DNA from: JANSWY01 sp965267245
GTDB taxonomy: Bacteria; Bacteroidota; Bacteroidia; Cytophagales; Cyclobacteriaceae
Assembly (NCBI GenBank): GCA_965267245.1
Contig: OZ253939.1
Span: forward strand, 4,278,001-4,342,000
Direction of reading: 5' to 3'
DNA length: 64,000 nucleotides
The notes beneath the pieces are model-generated. The model was not told the origin of the DNA, did no database searches, and saw nothing but the letters and a program-made list of their open reading frames with translations. A program made the position numbers and the translations under genes. Of this stretch, positions 33,338-42,303 are shown piece after piece (position 1 is the stretch's first letter; every line of letters starts with the position of its first letter).

Positions 33338-36175
33338 ATGAGTGACCTAGCAACCCTACTTGAGGTACCTGAGGAAGAAATAATTGAGGTAATTGGAGCA
33401 AGAGAACATAACCTCAAGAATATCAGTCTGAGCTTTCCGAGAAACAAACTTGTCGTTATCACAGGAATTAGTGGTAGCGGAAAATCTTCATTGGCTTTTG
33501 ATACCATTTATGCTGAGGGTCAAAGAAGGTATATGGAGAGTTTTTCAGCGTATGCCAGGTCTTTCATTGGAAATATGGAGAGACCGGATGTTGACAAAAT
33601 TAATGGACTGTCCCCGGTAATTTCCATTGAACAAAAAACCACCTCAAAAAACCCAAGGTCCACTGTAGGTACACTTACTGAAATCTATGATTTTTTGAGA
33701 TTACTCTATGCCCGAGCTGGTGAAGCTTACTCGTATGCTACGGGAAAGAAAATGATCAAGCAAAGTGAAGAACAAATAACAGACTTGATCATATCGGGTT
33801 TTCAGGAAAAGAAATTGATTCTTTTGGCACCCCTGGTGAAAGGAAGAAAGGGACATTACAGAGAGTTATTTCAGCAAATACGCAAATCCGGATACACCAA
33901 AGTACGTGTGGATGGTGAAGTACAGGACATCACTCCTAAAATGCAGGTGGATCGGTACAAAACACATGACATAGAAGTGGTTGTTGACCGTATAATTGTT
34001 CGTGAAAAGGACAGGGCCAGAATTTCACAGTCAATCAATAGCTGTCTGAATCAGGGGAATGGAATTATGCTATCTCAGGATGAGCAGGGAGGAATTCATT
34101 ACTATTCTAAAAACCTGATGGATCCTGAGACCGGAATCGCATATGATGAACCGGCACCTAATAATTTCTCTTTCAATTCACCTTACGGAATGTGCCCTGA
34201 ATGTCGTGGTTTAGGGAAAATTGAGGAAATCTCAGAAGATTCTGTTATACCTGACAGGTCAATAAGTATAAGCAGGGGAGGGATAGCCCCATTGGGGGAA
34301 TACCGCGATATATGGATTTTCAAAAAGATTGAGTCGCTACTCAAAAGGAAGAAATTGAGCCTGGCTACCCCAATTGAAAAAATACCTGAAGATGTAATTA
34401 GCGTACTTCTCTATGGAGATAGTGTGCCAGTGGCAGTAGCCTCAGTTAAATACCCGGGCACAAATTGGAATACCAAGTTTGAAGGAATCATCAATTTCCT
34501 GGAAAAGCAAAAAGACACTGGTTCTGAGAAAATTAGGCAATGGGTAGAAGATTTTACCGATACTAAGACATGTCCTTCATGTGGAGGATACAGGCTGAAA
34601 AAGGAATCACTTCATTTCAGAATCGACAATAAGCACATTGGAGAATTAGCCGAAATGAGCATCAAAGGGTTGTCAAATTGGTTGGTGGATCTGGAATCAA
34701 GGCTTACGGAAAAGCAAAACGTAATCGCCACTGAAGTACTGAAGGAGGTAAGAAAGCGGGTGGGATTTATGCTGGATGTTGGACTGGATTACATGAGTCT
34801 CAATCGGCCGTTAAAGACACTTTCAGGTGGTGAAGCACAAAGAATCCGGCTGGCAACACAAATTGGAACTCAGCTGGTAAATGTCCTATATATTCTCGAT
34901 GAACCCAGTATTGGATTACACCAAAGGGACAATGTCAAATTGATCCAGGCTCTGAAGGATTTGAGGGATTTGGGCAATTCAGTAATTGTCGTTGAACATG
35001 ACAAAGACATGATGCTCAATGCTGATTACATCATAGATATTGGGCCAGGAGCAGGGAGACACGGTGGTCAAATTGTGGGAGAAGGACACCCTGATGATTT
35101 CATGAAACTGGATGGATTAACCACAGAGTACCTCCAGGGTAAACTAAATATTGAAGTTCCCAAAAAGAGACGAAAAGGAAACGGCAAACACCTGGTTCTA
35201 AAAGCCGCGGAAGGTCATAACCTCAAAAAGGTGGATTTGGATATCCCTTTGGGGAAGATGATATGTGTAACCGGAGTTTCAGGAAGCGGTAAATCTTCCC
35301 TGATTCACGAAACTCTTTATCCAATATTGAGGGCACACTTTTACAAATCCAGACAGGAACCACTTGGTTACAAAGAAATCAAAGGGCTGGAACATATGGA
35401 CAAAGTGATTGAGGTAGATCAATCCCCAATTGGGAGAACACCACGAAGTAACCCGGCAACCTATACCGGTGTTTTCAGTGATATCAGGTCACTTTTTTCA
35501 GAATTACAGGAGTCCAAAATCCGAGGTTATAAGCCCGGTAGGTTTTCTTTCAATGTAAAAGGAGGTAGATGCGAGACTTGTCAGGGTGGAGGTATGCGTG
35601 TCATTGAAATGGATTTTCTACCGGACGTCATGGTGCCTTGTGAGACTTGCAAAGGGAAAAGATACAACCGGGAAACTCTGGAGGTGAGATTCAAGGGGAA
35701 GTCAATTTCAGATGTATTAGATATGACCGTTGAGCAAGCGGTTGAATTCTTTGAGAACCAGCCCAGAATCCTTAGAAAGATTCAGACCCTTAATGATGTT
35801 GGACTTGGGTATATTTCTCTGGGGCAACATGCCACCACATTGTCAGGTGGAGAGGCCCAGCGAGTAAAGCTAGCAACTGAATTATCTAAAAAGGATACCG
35901 GCAAAACCTTCTATATTTTGGACGAACCTACTACTGGTTTACATTTCCAGGATATAGAACATCTATTGTCTGTGTTGAACAAACTTGTAGATAAAGGCAA
36001 TACAGTCCTGGTGATTGAACACAATCTGGATGTCATTAAAGTAGCTGATCATATCATTGATCTTGGCCCTGAAGGTGGAGATGGAGGAGGTGAAATTATA
36101 GCCACCGGCACTCCCGAAGAGGTTGCGAAGAAAGAGGTTGGGTATACTGGCAAATTTCTAAAAGAAGAATTGTAG
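33338..36175 (+). CDS. uvrA: Excinuclease ABC subunit A
   Basis: UvrA finds bulky DNA damage and loads UvrB in nucleotide excision repair. At 945 residues it has the normal length. Both ABC modules are complete: Walker A GISGSGKSSLAFD and GVSGSGKSSLIHE; signature LSGGEAQRIRLA and LSGGEAQRVKLA; Walker B LYILDEPSIGLH and FYILDEPTTGLH. Zinc-binding pairs CPECRGLG, CPSCGGY and CETCQGGG/CETCKGK are present. A uvrC gene lies at 51-53 kb on the other strand. Third gene of a probable operon with the TIGR01777 and LOG genes. Confidence 0.98.
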   Translation: MSDLATLLEVPEEEIIEVIGAREHNLKNISLSFPRNKLVVITGISGSGKSSLAFDTIYAEGQRRYMESFSAYARSFIGNMERPDVDKINGLSPVISIEQKTTSKNPRSTVGTLTEIYDFLRLLYARAGEAYSYATGKKMIKQSEEQITDLIISGFQEKKLILLAPLVKGRKGHYRELFQQIRKSGYTKVRVDGEVQDITPKMQVDRYKTHDIEVVVDRIIVREKDRARISQSINSCLNQGNGIMLSQDEQGGIHYYSKNLMDPETGIAYDEPAPNNFSFNSPYGMCPECRGLGKIEEISEDSVIPDRSISISRGGIAPLGEYRDIWIFKKIESLLKRKKLSLATPIEKIPEDVISVLLYGDSVPVAVASVKYPGTNWNTKFEGIINFLEKQKDTGSEKIRQWVEDFTDTKTCPSCGGYRLKKESLHFRIDNKHIGELAEMSIKGLSNWLVDLESRLTEKQNVIATEVLKEVRKRVGFMLDVGLDYMSLNRPLKTLSGGEAQRIRLATQIGTQLVNVLYILDEPSIGLHQRDNVKLIQALKDLRDLGNSVIVVEHDKDMMLNADYIIDIGPGAGRHGGQIVGEGHPDDFMKLDGLTTEYLQGKLNIEVPKKRRKGNGKHLVLKAAEGHNLKKVDLDIPLGKMICVTGVSGSGKSSLIHETLYPILRAHFYKSRQEPLGYKEIKGLEHMDKVIEVDQSPIGRTPRSNPATYTGVFSDIRSLFSELQESKIRGYKPGRFSFNVKGGRCETCQGGGMRVIEMDFLPDVMVPCETCKGKRYNRETLEVRFKGKSISDVLDMTVEQAVEFFENQPRILRKIQTLNDVGLGYISLGQHATTLSGGEAQRVKLATELSKKDTGKTFYILDEPTTGLHFQDIEHLLSVLNKLVDKGNTVLVIEHNLDVIKVADHIIDLGPEGGDGGGEIIATGTPEEVAKKEVGYTGKFLKEEL

Positions 36176-36178
36176 ACC

Positions 36179-36246
36179 AGTATAAAGATATAAAATTTAG
36201 GTACAAGGACATTCATCGAACATCTTTGTACTAAAATCTTTATACT
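36179..36246. repeat. Long imperfect hairpin between uvrA and the rhodanese gene
   Basis: AGTATAAAGA (36179-36188) pairs with TCTTTATACT (36237-36246); inside it GTACAAGGA (36201-36209) pairs with TCTTTGTAC (36223-36231) around a 13-base loop, with a short TTTA/TAAA match between. The right side also holds a tandem of TACTAAAATCT (36229-36239 and 36243-36253). It lies 3 bases after the uvrA stop and 5 bases before the stop codon of the convergent gene, so a bidirectional terminator is the simplest reading. Confidence 0.6.
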
Positions 36247-36251
36247 AAAAT

Positions 36252-36557
36252 CTAACCTATTTTTCTCTGTACTTTCCCCCAGCTTCCGCCGTTGTAGCAT
36301 TCAATTCCTTCCGCTTTCAATATTGATGTTGCAGAGCCACTTCTCATTCCCGAAGCGCAGCAAAGGATGAGAGGTTTATTTTTTCTTTTTAACTCAACGG
36401 CTCTTTTCTTGACCTGGTCAAGAGGCACATTGATGCTTTTGGCAATATGTCCTGATTGGAATTCTGGTTTGGTTCTTACGTCTACAATAATCGCTCCCTG
36501 TTCTAAAAGCGCCTTGTAATCAACTTTCTTTCCGAATATAGCTTCTAGTAATCCCAT
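36252..36557 (-). CDS. Single-domain rhodanese-like sulfurtransferase
   Basis: A 101-residue rhodanese domain starting at the ATG at 36555-36557 (MGLLEAIFGKK); an upstream in-frame start would add 18 polar residues outside the fold. Seen: IIVDVRTKPEFQSGHIAKSI, the active-site loop CCASGMRS with the likely catalytic C67 and R72, and the closing GIECYNGGSW. Such small proteins carry persulfide sulfur in the cytosol, often in sulfur relay or detoxification. Only weak context: uvrA convergent, glutaminase upstream on the same strand. Confidence 0.88.
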   Translation of the reverse strand: MGLLEAIFGKKVDYKALLEQGAIIVDVRTKPEFQSGHIAKSINVPLDQVKKRAVELKRKNKPLILCCASGMRSGSATSILKAEGIECYNGGSWGKVQRKIG

Positions 36558-36633
36558 TGAATTATTTTTTTGGTGCAATTTACTTGATTTCAGACTTGAG
36601 TTTTGCAACAAATGTTACAGGTTTCATGATGGG

Positions 36634-36739
36634 TTTTAGGTGAAGTCATAGACCGAAGTGGCTATTGGGTAGCAGGCTATGGCCACCGCGAGGAGGGTAG
36701 TGAGATGGACAATGCGTTAGTGGAAGTGCGCACCTAAAA
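36634..36739. repeat. GC-rich 106-bp element with 9-bp terminal inverted repeats
   Basis: TTTTAGGTG (36634-36642) and CACCTAAAA (36731-36739) are perfect inverted repeats flanking a stretch with 57% G+C over 36651-36730, clearly above the AT-rich surroundings. An inner stem GTGGC/GCCAC (36658-36662/36682-36686) is visible. The right arm contains the stop codon of the glutaminase gene (TAG at 36734-36736, minus strand). Both strands hold a short open frame across the element, but neither has a proper start. It looks like a small repetitive extragenic element or a gene remnant; another copy was not found in this window. Confidence 0.45.
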
Positions 36740-37648
36740 TATGGACATACCAGATTTACTAGTCAACAATTCTAATGCTTTCATGCCCAATACCGGATTG
36801 CCTTTTTTGTTGAGTTTCGGGCTATAGATTGCCACACTGTAATGTTGAGGATATACCGCCCCGACTGCTCCACCTACACCACTTTTACCTGGCAACCCTA
36901 CCGTAAAACTGAATTCACCAGATTCATCATAGAATCCGCAGGTCTGCATCAATGCATTGGTCCGTTTGATTTGACTGGGAGTAATGGTTACCGATTCAAA
37001 TTTAGTGGCAATACCATGACGAGCATAGAAAAGAAAAGCCTTAGCAAGCTCTTCACAAGTGAGCTCCAGCGCACACATGTGAAAATAGAGGTCAAGGACT
37101 TCATCCACGTCATTATGAAGATTGCCGTAGGATTTTAAGAAGTAAGCCAATGCTTTATTCCTGTTTCCTGTCTCAAATTCTGATTTTGCAATTTTCTCGT
37201 TGTACTGCAGTCCTGAGCATCTGGAAATCTGCTCCACAAACTCTATAAAATCACTTTTTGCATTCGGTAGTTCACTTACGAGAATGTCTGCCACTACAAT
37301 AGCCCCTGCATTGATAAATGGATTTCTGGGGATGCCATTTTCATATTCCAATTGCACCAATGAATTGAAGGGACTGCCAGAAGGCTCCACTTTTACTCTT
37401 TTCCAAATGTCTTCCCCAACTAAGGAATGAGCCATGGTGAGTGAAAACACTTTAGAAACACTCTGAATAGAAAATTTCAAATCTTTGTCGCCAGCAGAAT
37501 AGATATCGCCATCCAATGGATTGAGGGTGATCGCAAATTTATCAGCATCTACATTTCCCAATTCTGGTATGTAATCCGCCACATTACCTTCATTTTTATA
37601 AGGCACCAACTCTTCTACAATCTCATCTAATATTTTTCGGTAGTCCAT
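36734..37648 (-). CDS. glsA: Glutaminase (GlsA type)
   Basis: Hydrolyses glutamine to glutamate and ammonia in the cytosol. The 304-residue length is normal. The beta-lactamase-like active site is seen as FSIQSVSKVFSL with S63 and K66; other family blocks are NPLDGDIYSAGD, GIPRNPFINAGAI, FETGNRNKALAYFLKSYGN and KSGVGGAVGA. The stop codon lies within the right arm of a GC-rich inverted-repeat element, yet the C-terminus is of usual length, so the protein seems intact. No clear promoter was found; a near match GAATTTTG lies upstream. Confidence 0.95.
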   Translation of the reverse strand: MDYRKILDEIVEELVPYKNEGNVADYIPELGNVDADKFAITLNPLDGDIYSAGDKDLKFSIQSVSKVFSLTMAHSLVGEDIWKRVKVEPSGSPFNSLVQLEYENGIPRNPFINAGAIVVADILVSELPNAKSDFIEFVEQISRCSGLQYNEKIAKSEFETGNRNKALAYFLKSYGNLHNDVDEVLDLYFHMCALELTCEELAKAFLFYARHGIATKFESVTITPSQIKRTNALMQTCGFYDESGEFSFTVGLPGKSGVGGAVGAVYPQHYSVAIYSPKLNKKGNPVLGMKALELLTSKSGMSIF

Positions 37649-37683
37649 TGTTGTTGTTTACAGGTGCAAAGAAGGCAAAATTC

Positions 37684-37723
37684 GGAAAAAAATAAAGGTG
37701 TTACCCGAGAAAGCTAACACCTT
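37684..37723 (-). terminator. Intrinsic terminator after the small secreted protein gene
   Basis: On the minus strand AAGGTGTTA and TAACACCTT (plus positions 37715-37723 and 37695-37703) form a 9-bp stem with an 11-base loop followed by TATTTTTTT. It ends the leftward transcript of the gene at 37754-38068. Confidence 0.85.
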
Positions 37724-37753
37724 AAACTAATAAAATATATGAAGATTCTACTC

Positions 37754-38068
37754 TTAATTCATAATGTATACCTGGTCACCCAGTGTTTCAAAAATGAAAG
37801 TGCTCATTTGAACTTTTCGTTTCACAGATGCTGATTGCTTTTCATACTCATCAGCAGCGAAACTTGCAATTTCATTACCTTCAGCATCGAAAATGTAGAC
37901 CATCTCAGTTAATACCTGAATGTTAGCCGTTGCATCTTCAATTCCATCTATTTCTTCAATTAACCATTCGTAATTGTCTTCTTTTTCTGTTTCATCTCCA
38001 GTGTTGTTGGCGAGACTCATACCCGAAATTCCCATTACCAACATTATAGTTATCCACGTTTTTTTCAT
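37754..38068 (-). CDS. Small secreted protein of unknown function
   Basis: A 104-residue exported protein: signal peptide MKKTWITIMLVMGISGMSLA, then a 25-residue acidic stretch (NNTGDETEKEDNYEWLIEE) and a predicted beta-rich end (VYIFDAEGNEIASFAADEY; FIFETLGDQVYIMN). The pattern of a short hairpin ending in an aspartate-rich turn resembles small periplasmic proteins of unknown function in this phylum. It has its own terminator and a 331-base gene-free region upstream, so it is a single-gene unit. Confidence 0.6.
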   Translation of the reverse strand: MKKTWITIMLVMGISGMSLANNTGDETEKEDNYEWLIEEIDGIEDATANIQVLTEMVYIFDAEGNEIASFAADEYEKQSASVKRKVQMSTFIFETLGDQVYIMN

Positions 38069-38399
38069 CTTACTTTTGTGAGTTTCATTAACCTATAAAA
38101 AATTCTGTTTTTGAGTTTCTATGCAAAGAACGCAGAATAATATTTTAGGTTTAAGAAAACCACATTATTTTTTCTTGAAGCATATTACGGGAATTTGAAG
38201 AGGTTGGTTTTTTTGAAGAATACCTTATTTAGGCTTTTTTTGGTGTGTTCAGGGCTTTTTACACCGGCAAGTGAATTGTTTGGATTACTTAGGTTTATTT
38301 ATATACAAATGTATGTAAATCCACTCAGTGCAAAATATTATTCTGTAGCAATCAGAATTAATAAATTGCACAAATCTAAGATTATATAAAATTATTTTT
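38069..38399. other. Gene-free stretch, nothing recognisable
   Basis: 331 AT-rich bases between the small secreted gene and the stop of the TonB-hybrid gene, both on the minus strand. It must contain the promoter of the secreted gene, but no TAnnTTTG element in a good position was found. A 64-codon TTG-started frame (38195-38389) has no family features and is rejected. Confidence 0.6.
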
Positions 38400-39581
38400 T
38401 TATAAAGAAAATTTAATAGAAACGCTCCCTTCAGAATTTTCAGATTGTGAAGGTATCCAGGCTGGTCCTTCTTTCAGGAGTCGGATGGCTTCTTCATCAC
38501 ATCCAAGGCCTACACTTTGAATGACTTGAATATTAGTGATGGTACCATTTGAGGTAACTCTGAATTTTAACACTACCGTACCTTCCTTCAATTCATTCAT
38601 CGCGGCTTCCGGATATTTAAGATTGTCATTGATGTACTCGTTCCAACCTGCATCAGAAACAGATTTTGTGGCAACAAATGGACCTTGGTTTGAAGAAGTA
38701 ATTGGTTGGGTAGTTGCAGCAGACTTTTTGGCAACAGATCTTCTGGCAATGTCTCTTTTCTCCTCCTTCGCAACTTCAGTTTTGTTTGCCCCGGAAATAT
38801 CTCCAAAAGAATCGTCAGCCTCTTCTGCAAATCCTGAAGCTTCATCTTGCATAGCAAGTCCTGCACCACTGTTTAAATTATCAGTAGCTTCTTCATCGTT
38901 TAAATCGCTATCGAGTAGAACCACTTCGTTCAGAGTTTCTTCTGTTTCTGCAGGAGTTGTTTCTGCGAGTGCTAATTGATCGGTTGGTTCATCTTCAGTA
39001 ACAGATTGAGTGACAACTGGTGTAGTTATTTCGTCTCTTCTGATTTCGGGTTCCGGGTCGGCTTGTTGTGTATTGTCAATGACAGTAGGCCCAGTAGTTG
39101 TTCCCTCTTCAGTATTTTCCACTCTTTGATCATTTGTTGCCAATGGCTCCTCTTCGATACCATCAATCACTTCCTCTTCTTGTTGTCTATCTTTATTATT
39201 TTCAGCAGATTCCTCTGATGTAGAGTCTTGCTTCATGGTCAAAGGAGCAGATTCTTTGTCATTCATACCTGATGGATCTGAAGTCTTTAGGACGAGATAG
39301 ATTGAGAATGAGGCTACAATAAATAGTGCTACAGCAGCCGCAATGGTATACCAGTTAAATTGTCTATTTTGAGCACTGTAGTTGGCAACTTGTTTCTGAA
39401 GATGCCTGACATCCTTAGTCCACTCACCAGAAGGGAGTTCACTAAGGCCATCCACTGCTTCTTCCTCAAAAATTGAGGCCTGCATCATTCTTTCAACCTC
39501 GTATTGTTGAGAAGAAGAAAGCTTACCATTCAGGTATTTTTCAAGCAGCTCGGGATCAATATGTTGATTGTGGTCCGACAT
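38400..39581 (-). CDS. Membrane protein joining an anti-sigma-like N-terminus to a TonB C-terminal domain
   Basis: A 393-residue inner-membrane protein. Residues 1-60 (DPELLEKYLNGKLSSSQQYE; MMQASIFEEEAVDGL) resemble the cytosolic sigma-binding part of Bacteroidota anti-sigma factors; residues 77-98 form one membrane helix; 100-300 are a low-complexity E/T/D/S-rich periplasmic linker; 310-393 form a TonB C-terminal domain (YINDNLKYPEAAMNELKEGT; GTITNIQVIQSVGLGCDEEA). It overlaps the upstream sigma factor gene by 26 bases. The design suggests a sigma regulator that also touches an outer-membrane receptor. Function inferred. Confidence 0.8.
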   Translation of the reverse strand: MSDHNQHIDPELLEKYLNGKLSSSQQYEVERMMQASIFEEEAVDGLSELPSGEWTKDVRHLQKQVANYSAQNRQFNWYTIAAAVALFIVASFSIYLVLKTSDPSGMNDKESAPLTMKQDSTSEESAENNKDRQQEEEVIDGIEEEPLATNDQRVENTEEGTTTGPTVIDNTQQADPEPEIRRDEITTPVVTQSVTEDEPTDQLALAETTPAETEETLNEVVLLDSDLNDEEATDNLNSGAGLAMQDEASGFAEEADDSFGDISGANKTEVAKEEKRDIARRSVAKKSAATTQPITSSNQGPFVATKSVSDAGWNEYINDNLKYPEAAMNELKEGTVVLKFRVTSNGTITNIQVIQSVGLGCDEEAIRLLKEGPAWIPSQSENSEGSVSIKFSL

Positions 39582-40125
39582 TCAGTTTTTCTAAACAAAT
39601 TTTTAAATTCCTTTTTCCGTTCTGGATATAACTCTTTACTTTTTTCAGGTCAAATCCTGTAGAAGTGACTATTTCCTGATAGCACTTCTTCTTAAGGTAA
39701 AACAATTGAATACACTCTTTCTGTTCATCTTTTAATTGCTTGATACAAGAATCAAGGCCATCAATTTGTTCTTCCTTGTCGATAGGATGCACCTCATTGG
39801 CAATTTCCATAAATGAGTGCTCGCTATCTATTGAAATAACTTTGGGATCTTTCTTTCGGAGCTTCATCAGGCAATGATTCTTAGCCACTACATATAGCCA
39901 GGTTTTCAGGTTTTGAATGTCCGCTGTGGGAGGTTTTTGCAGGAGTTTTTCGAATATCTCCATAACAGCATCCTGTGCATCTTCTCTTTGCTTGAGGTAT
40001 TTGAGGCAAACACCATATACTAAATGGGTATAGCGATTAAAGAATTCACCCAGGTATGAATCGGTTTCCTCTTTATAATAAGCCTCTATCAATTCAAGGT
40101 CGCTATAGTCCTTGTGCACTTTCAT
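39556..40125 (-). CDS. ECF-type RNA polymerase sigma factor
   Basis: A 189-residue sigma-70 family protein of extracytoplasmic-function type. Region 2: YLGEFFNRYTHLVYGVCLKY, then QDAVMEIFEKLLQK and LKTWLYVVAKNHCL. Region 4: LDSCIKQLKDEQKECIQLFY and CYQEIVTSTGFDLKKVKSYI, a helix-turn-helix that binds -35 DNA. Its 3' end overlaps the anti-sigma/TonB hybrid by 26 bases, so they are co-translated as a regulator pair. The divergent VWA gene starts 112 bases away and may be a target. Confidence 0.92.
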   Translation of the reverse strand: MKVHKDYSDLELIEAYYKEETDSYLGEFFNRYTHLVYGVCLKYLKQREDAQDAVMEIFEKLLQKPPTADIQNLKTWLYVVAKNHCLMKLRKKDPKVISIDSEHSFMEIANEVHPIDKEEQIDGLDSCIKQLKDEQKECIQLFYLKKKCYQEIVTSTGFDLKKVKSYIQNGKRNLKICLEKLNVGPQSTY

Positions 40126-40237
40126 TCAATCGGAAATTTAGACAATTCCACCAATAGAAAAATATTTTTTTCAAATGGTTTATGGAATCATCTGGGTTGC
40201 TGCATTCTATTGACAAGAAATCAAAACATTTAAGATC

Positions 40238-42145
40238 ATGCGAGTTATATCCATATTATCCCTGTTTACTATTTTATTATTTGCATTTGAGACCAATAAA
40301 GAAATTGAGGTTACCGGAACTGTAGTCTCCAGTGTAGATGGTAAAGGCCTTGCTGGTGTAGAGGTGAGGGTTAAATACACAAAGATTACTACTACAACTA
40401 ACACAAAAGGTGAATACAAAATCACAGCTCATGATCGAAGTAGTGTGCTGGTCTATTCTAAGCCAGGCTTCCAAAAATTTGAAAAGCTGGTTGGTGTCAA
40501 TAGAGTAATTGATGTTAAACTGGTTGCAACTGGAATTGTACCAGTAGAAGAGGAAAAAGATATACTCGCCGATGAAGTTGCTGAATATGAAATGCCCCTC
40601 GCTAAACCTGACAGAAGTAAAACTGAAAGAAGAAAGTCTTCTAAAAAATACAGGACGTCCAGTTACAACGGTATGGGAGCCATGATGGCAACAGGATCCG
40701 TAGCGAGAGAACCTAATATCATGCATAATACAGAAGAATATGCACCTGTTAATGAAAATATTTTTCACCCTGCATTATCAGACCCACTTTCTACTTTTTC
40801 TATAGATGTGGATGCTGCTTCTTACAGCAATATGAGAAGATTCTTAAACAATGGGCAAATGCCACCAAAAGATGCTGTAAGAATTGAAGAGATGATCAAC
40901 TACTTCGATTATGACTACAAACAGCCAATGGATGCTACTCCTTTCTCAATCAATACTGAAGTAGGCACAGCTCCATGGAATGAAAAGCATCAGCTAGTGC
41001 ACATTGGAATTCAAGGTAAGGAAATACCTACAAAAGATTTACCAGCATCTAACCTGGTATTCCTGCTGGATGTCTCAGGCTCAATGAATGCGCCAAATAA
41101 ATTACCATTATTGAAATCAGCATTTAGATTACTGGTTGACCAAATGCGTCCGGAAGATAAGGTTTCAATAGTGGTTTATGCAGGTGCTGCGGGAATGGTA
41201 CTTGAACCAACAAGTGGCAGCAACAAAGACAAGATCATGAAAGCACTCAATGATCTATCAGCTGGTGGTTCTACCGCTGGAGGGGCAGGAATCAAGTTAG
41301 CTTACAAGCTTGCAAAGGACAATTTCGTAACGAATGGCAATAACCGAGTGATTTTGGCAACTGATGGTGACTTTAATGTAGGAGCTTCAAGTAATGGGGA
41401 GATGCAAAGACTTATTGAGGAGAAAAGAAACGATGGTATTTTCCTTACAGTTTTAGGTTTCGGAATGGGTAATTACAAAGACTCAAAAATGGAAGTACTT
41501 GCCGATAAAGGAAATGGTAACTACGCCTACATTGATAATCTGATGGAAGCCAAGAAAGTATTGGTGACCGAGTTTGGAGGAACGATGTATACAATCGCAA
41601 AAGATGTGAAAATCCAAGTTGAGTTTAACCCGGCACATGTGCAGGCATACAGATTGGTAGGATATGAAAACAGAATATTGAATGATGAAGATTTCAATGA
41701 TGATAAGAAAGATGCCGGTGAGTTGGGTTCAGGACATACTGTTACTGCTCTATACGAGATTATCCCAACGGGAGTAGAAAGTTCTTTCAGTCCTATCGAT
41801 GACTTGAAGTACCAGCAAACTAAGGTTAGCAATGAGGCTAAGAAGTCAAAGGAATTGATGAATGTAAAATTGAGGTATAAAGATCCAGATGGGGATAAGA
41901 GTAAGCTGATTGCTCAGACTATTGATAAAGCCAATGTCGAATTTGAAAAAACAAGTGAAAACTTCAGGTGGTCAGCTGCCGTCGCAAGTTTCGGGATGTT
42001 GCTGAGAGATTCAAAATTCAAAGGAGATTTATCATATGCCTCAGTGATTAAAATGGCTGAAGGGGCAAAAGGTATTGACAAAGAAGGATATAGAATTGAA
42101 ATGATAAAATTGGTCAAAAGTGGAAATCTTTTAGCCTCCAGATAA
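40238..42145 (+). CDS. VWA-domain protein with carboxypeptidase-like N-domain (YfbK type)
   Basis: A 635-residue exported protein. Hydrophobic leader 1-16, carboxypeptidase-regulatory-like domain 22-100 (EIEVTGTVVSSVDGKGLAGV), a linker, then the YfbK-type core: the VWA-associated N-block (NENIFHPALSDPLSTFSIDV), a VWA domain with an intact metal site (LDVSGSMNAPNK, then T and D further on in LATDGDFNVGAS), and a C-terminal DUF3520 block (ELMNVKLRYKDPDGDKSKLI). Divergent from the ECF sigma operon. VWA proteins of this type are usual partners of MoxR ATPases; the only MoxR here is at 25.4 kb. A strong terminator follows. Confidence 0.9.
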   Translation: MRVISILSLFTILLFAFETNKEIEVTGTVVSSVDGKGLAGVEVRVKYTKITTTTNTKGEYKITAHDRSSVLVYSKPGFQKFEKLVGVNRVIDVKLVATGIVPVEEEKDILADEVAEYEMPLAKPDRSKTERRKSSKKYRTSSYNGMGAMMATGSVAREPNIMHNTEEYAPVNENIFHPALSDPLSTFSIDVDAASYSNMRRFLNNGQMPPKDAVRIEEMINYFDYDYKQPMDATPFSINTEVGTAPWNEKHQLVHIGIQGKEIPTKDLPASNLVFLLDVSGSMNAPNKLPLLKSAFRLLVDQMRPEDKVSIVVYAGAAGMVLEPTSGSNKDKIMKALNDLSAGGSTAGGAGIKLAYKLAKDNFVTNGNNRVILATDGDFNVGASSNGEMQRLIEEKRNDGIFLTVLGFGMGNYKDSKMEVLADKGNGNYAYIDNLMEAKKVLVTEFGGTMYTIAKDVKIQVEFNPAHVQAYRLVGYENRILNDEDFNDDKKDAGELGSGHTVTALYEIIPTGVESSFSPIDDLKYQQTKVSNEAKKSKELMNVKLRYKDPDGDKSKLIAQTIDKANVEFEKTSENFRWSAAVASFGMLLRDSKFKGDLSYASVIKMAEGAKGIDKEGYRIEMIKLVKSGNLLASR

Positions 42146-42187
42146 AGAGTTAATGTGAGTTTTGATTTGAGTTTTTTTGTGAGTTTT

Positions 42188-42218
42188 ATAAGCCGGTCTT
42201 TGATCGGCTTATTTTTTT
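42188..42218 (+). terminator. Intrinsic terminator after the VWA gene
   Basis: ATAAGCCG (42188-42195), 9-base loop, CGGCTTAT (42205-42212), T-run to 42218. Ends the VWA transcript. Confidence 0.9.
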
Positions 42219-42303
42219 AGGCTCAATTTATAGATTGCGACCATTTTCAATCTTTTAGGTCTTAATATTAAAAAATAAATTAATTGCTAACCTATTCTTA
42301 TTC

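Noticed and set aside
36634..36739. Short open frames on both strands of the GC-rich element as genes
   Set aside because: Both frames lack a start codon and are about 25-35 codons; high G+C alone favours open frames. Reported as an element instead.
38050..38058. TTATCCACG, a near DnaA box
   Set aside because: One mismatch and isolated; no second box nearby.
38195..38389. TTG-started 64-codon frame in the 331-base gap
   Set aside because: No start signal, no family pattern; hydrophobic run looks accidental in AT-rich DNA.
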